Assembly: GCA_002787455.1 (NCBI GenBank)
Contig: PCWU01000095.1
Location: 434 to 7,877, forward strand
Direction: 5' to 3'
Length of the DNA: 7,444 bases
Source: Gallionellaceae bacterium CG11_big_fil_rev_8_21_14_0_20_60_62
GTDB taxonomy: Bacteria > Pseudomonadota > Gammaproteobacteria > Burkholderiales > Gallionellaceae
Made by a program: the position numbers and the translations under genes. Every line of letters begins with the position of its first letter. Within the stretch, counting starts at the first letter, position 1. A model generated the notes under the pieces. That model saw only the letters and a list, made by a program, of their open reading frames with translations, had not been told where the DNA came from and made no database searches. This document shows positions 6,835-7,444 of the stretch, piece by piece.

Positions 6835-6954
6835 GGATAAATCCGTGCTTATCCGGTTGTCACACCCGGCCCACTGCCGGTAGCGGGTTGGCAATCAGAA
6901 AAATACAACATATTGCGTGGTGGGTGCGTTAACCAGATAAGCACGGATAAATCT
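6835..6954. repeat. 120-base imperfect palindrome (foldback element) upstream of uvrB
   Basis: The arms 6837-6858 and 6931-6952 are inverted copies (19 of 22 bases), with the shared core GATAAGCACGGAT. Pairing continues in the same register inward (6863-6867 with 6922-6926, plus scattered pairs) and by one or two bases outward. The whole stretch is therefore one long imperfect hairpin centred near 6894/6895. It has the look of a small non-autonomous repeat or a regulatory cruciform. No target-site duplication is obvious. Confidence 0.6.
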
Positions 6955-6966
6955 TTGCGTTGCCCG

Positions 6967-6972
6967 TACAAT
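6967..6972 (+). promoter_or_regulatory. Possible -10 element of uvrB
   Basis: TACAAT lies 12 bases before the uvrB ATG. No good -35 lies 16-18 bases upstream, where the right arm of the palindrome sits. If used, transcription would begin about 5-6 bases before the ATG. Confidence 0.3.
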
Positions 6973-6984
6973 GCCCGGTCAACC

Positions 6985-7444
6985 ATGAAAACCATCGCTT
7001 TCCCGAATAGCCCTTACACCCTGCACCTGCCGTTCGATCCGGCGGGCGATCAGCCCACGGCCATCGCGCAACTGGTTGAGGGTATCAACGACGGCCTTGC
7101 CTATCAGACGCTGCTCGGCGTGACCGGCTCCGGCAAGACGTTCACCATCGCCAACGTCATCGCGCGCACCGGGCGCCCGGCGATCGTGATGGCACCGAAC
7201 AAAACGCTGGCGGCGCAGTTGTATTCCGAGTTGCGCGACTTCTTTCCCGACAATGCGGTCGAGTATTTCGTCTCCTACTACGACTACTACCAGCCCGAGG
7301 CCTACGTGCCGTCGCGCGACGTGTATATCGAGAAAGACTCCAGCATCAACGAGCAGATCGAGCAGATGCGACTGTCCGCCACCAAGTCGATGCTGGAGCG
7401 GCAGGACTGCATCATCGTCGCCACGGTGTCGGCCATCTACGGTA
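6985..7444 (+). CDS. uvrB: UvrABC excision nuclease subunit B, N-terminal part, cut by window edge
   Basis: The first 153 residues of UvrB are present, followed by one base of the next codon. UvrB is the helicase-like damage-verification subunit of nucleotide excision repair. It is loaded by UvrA and then recruits UvrC for dual incision. The Walker A motif GVTGSGKT (45-52) binds ATP. APNKTLAAQLYSE (70-82) and the aromatic YYDYYQPEAYVP (98-109) at the base of the strand-separating beta-hairpin are diagnostic. SATKSMLERQ and DCIIVATVSAIYG follow in the family order. The start at 6985 gives MKTIAFPNSPYTLHLPFDPAGDQP, the normal UvrB beginning. No strong Shine-Dalgarno precedes it, and an upstream in-frame TTG at 6955 is less likely. 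No SOS box of the form CTG-N10-CAG was seen in the 210 bases upstream, unlike E. coli uvrB. Confidence 0.97.
   Translation, partial: MKTIAFPNSPYTLHLPFDPAGDQPTAIAQLVEGINDGLAYQTLLGVTGSGKTFTIANVIARTGRPAIVMAPNKTLAAQLYSELRDFFPDNAVEYFVSYYDYYQPEAYVPSRDVYIEKDSSINEQIEQMRLSATKSMLERQDCIIVATVSAIYG

Noticed and set aside
6649..6840. A plus-strand open frame of 63 codons across the tRNA gene
   Set aside because: It overlaps the tRNA promoter, the tRNA and the terminator, so it is not a coding sequence.
1..7444. CRISPR array, insertion sequence, phage genes or defence system
   Set aside because: No regularly spaced repeats, transposase, integrase or recognised defence gene was seen on either strand.

Overview
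The window looks like part of a betaproteobacterial chromosome. The evidence is moderate to high GC in the coding regions, DUF3391-type HD-GYP and DUF3240 proteins, a Czc/Cus-type heavy-metal efflux operon and a typical proteobacterial tRNA-Lys gene. A Nitrosomonadales/Gallionella-like lineage is plausible, but nothing here proves it.

Layout: (1) 1-354, minus strand: the first 118 codons of an HD-GYP-type cyclic-di-GMP phosphodiesterase gene, cut by the left edge. (2) 355-608: intergenic, with two hairpins just past the end of the efflux operon. (3) 609-6338, minus strand: a tightly packed four-gene heavy-metal efflux RND operon, read from right to left as periplasmic adaptor, RND pump, DUF3240 small protein and outer-membrane channel. 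Each junction is a 1-4 base stop/start overlap, so the genes are probably translationally coupled and made in balanced amounts. (4) 6339-6622: divergent intergenic region with one doubtful 60-codon reading frame; no confident operon promoter was found. (5) 6623-6774, plus strand: a complete tRNA-Lys(CTT) transcription unit with promoter, encoded CCA and intrinsic terminator. (6) 6775-6984: about 210 bases holding two separate inverted repeats. (7) 6985-7444, plus strand: the first 153 codons of uvrB, cut by the right edge.

How the genes work together: the pump (inner membrane, proton-driven), the adaptor (periplasm) and the channel (outer membrane) should form a CBA-type tripartite complex that exports a metal cation across the envelope. 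The DUF3240 protein is a small cytosolic PII/CutA-like candidate modulator or sensor. The exported metal is not clear. Aligned from memory, the pump lacks the CusA methionine triad (Cu/Ag) and has only one of the two TM4 aspartates of CzcA (Co/Zn/Cd). No regulator gene is next to the operon inside the window.

Most genes are ordinary members of known families. The best leads for novelty are the DUF3240 protein inside the operon, the pump's mixed specificity signature with a histidine-rich cytosolic loop, and the 120-base imperfect palindrome directly upstream of uvrB. I did not find convincing evidence of a wholly new system.
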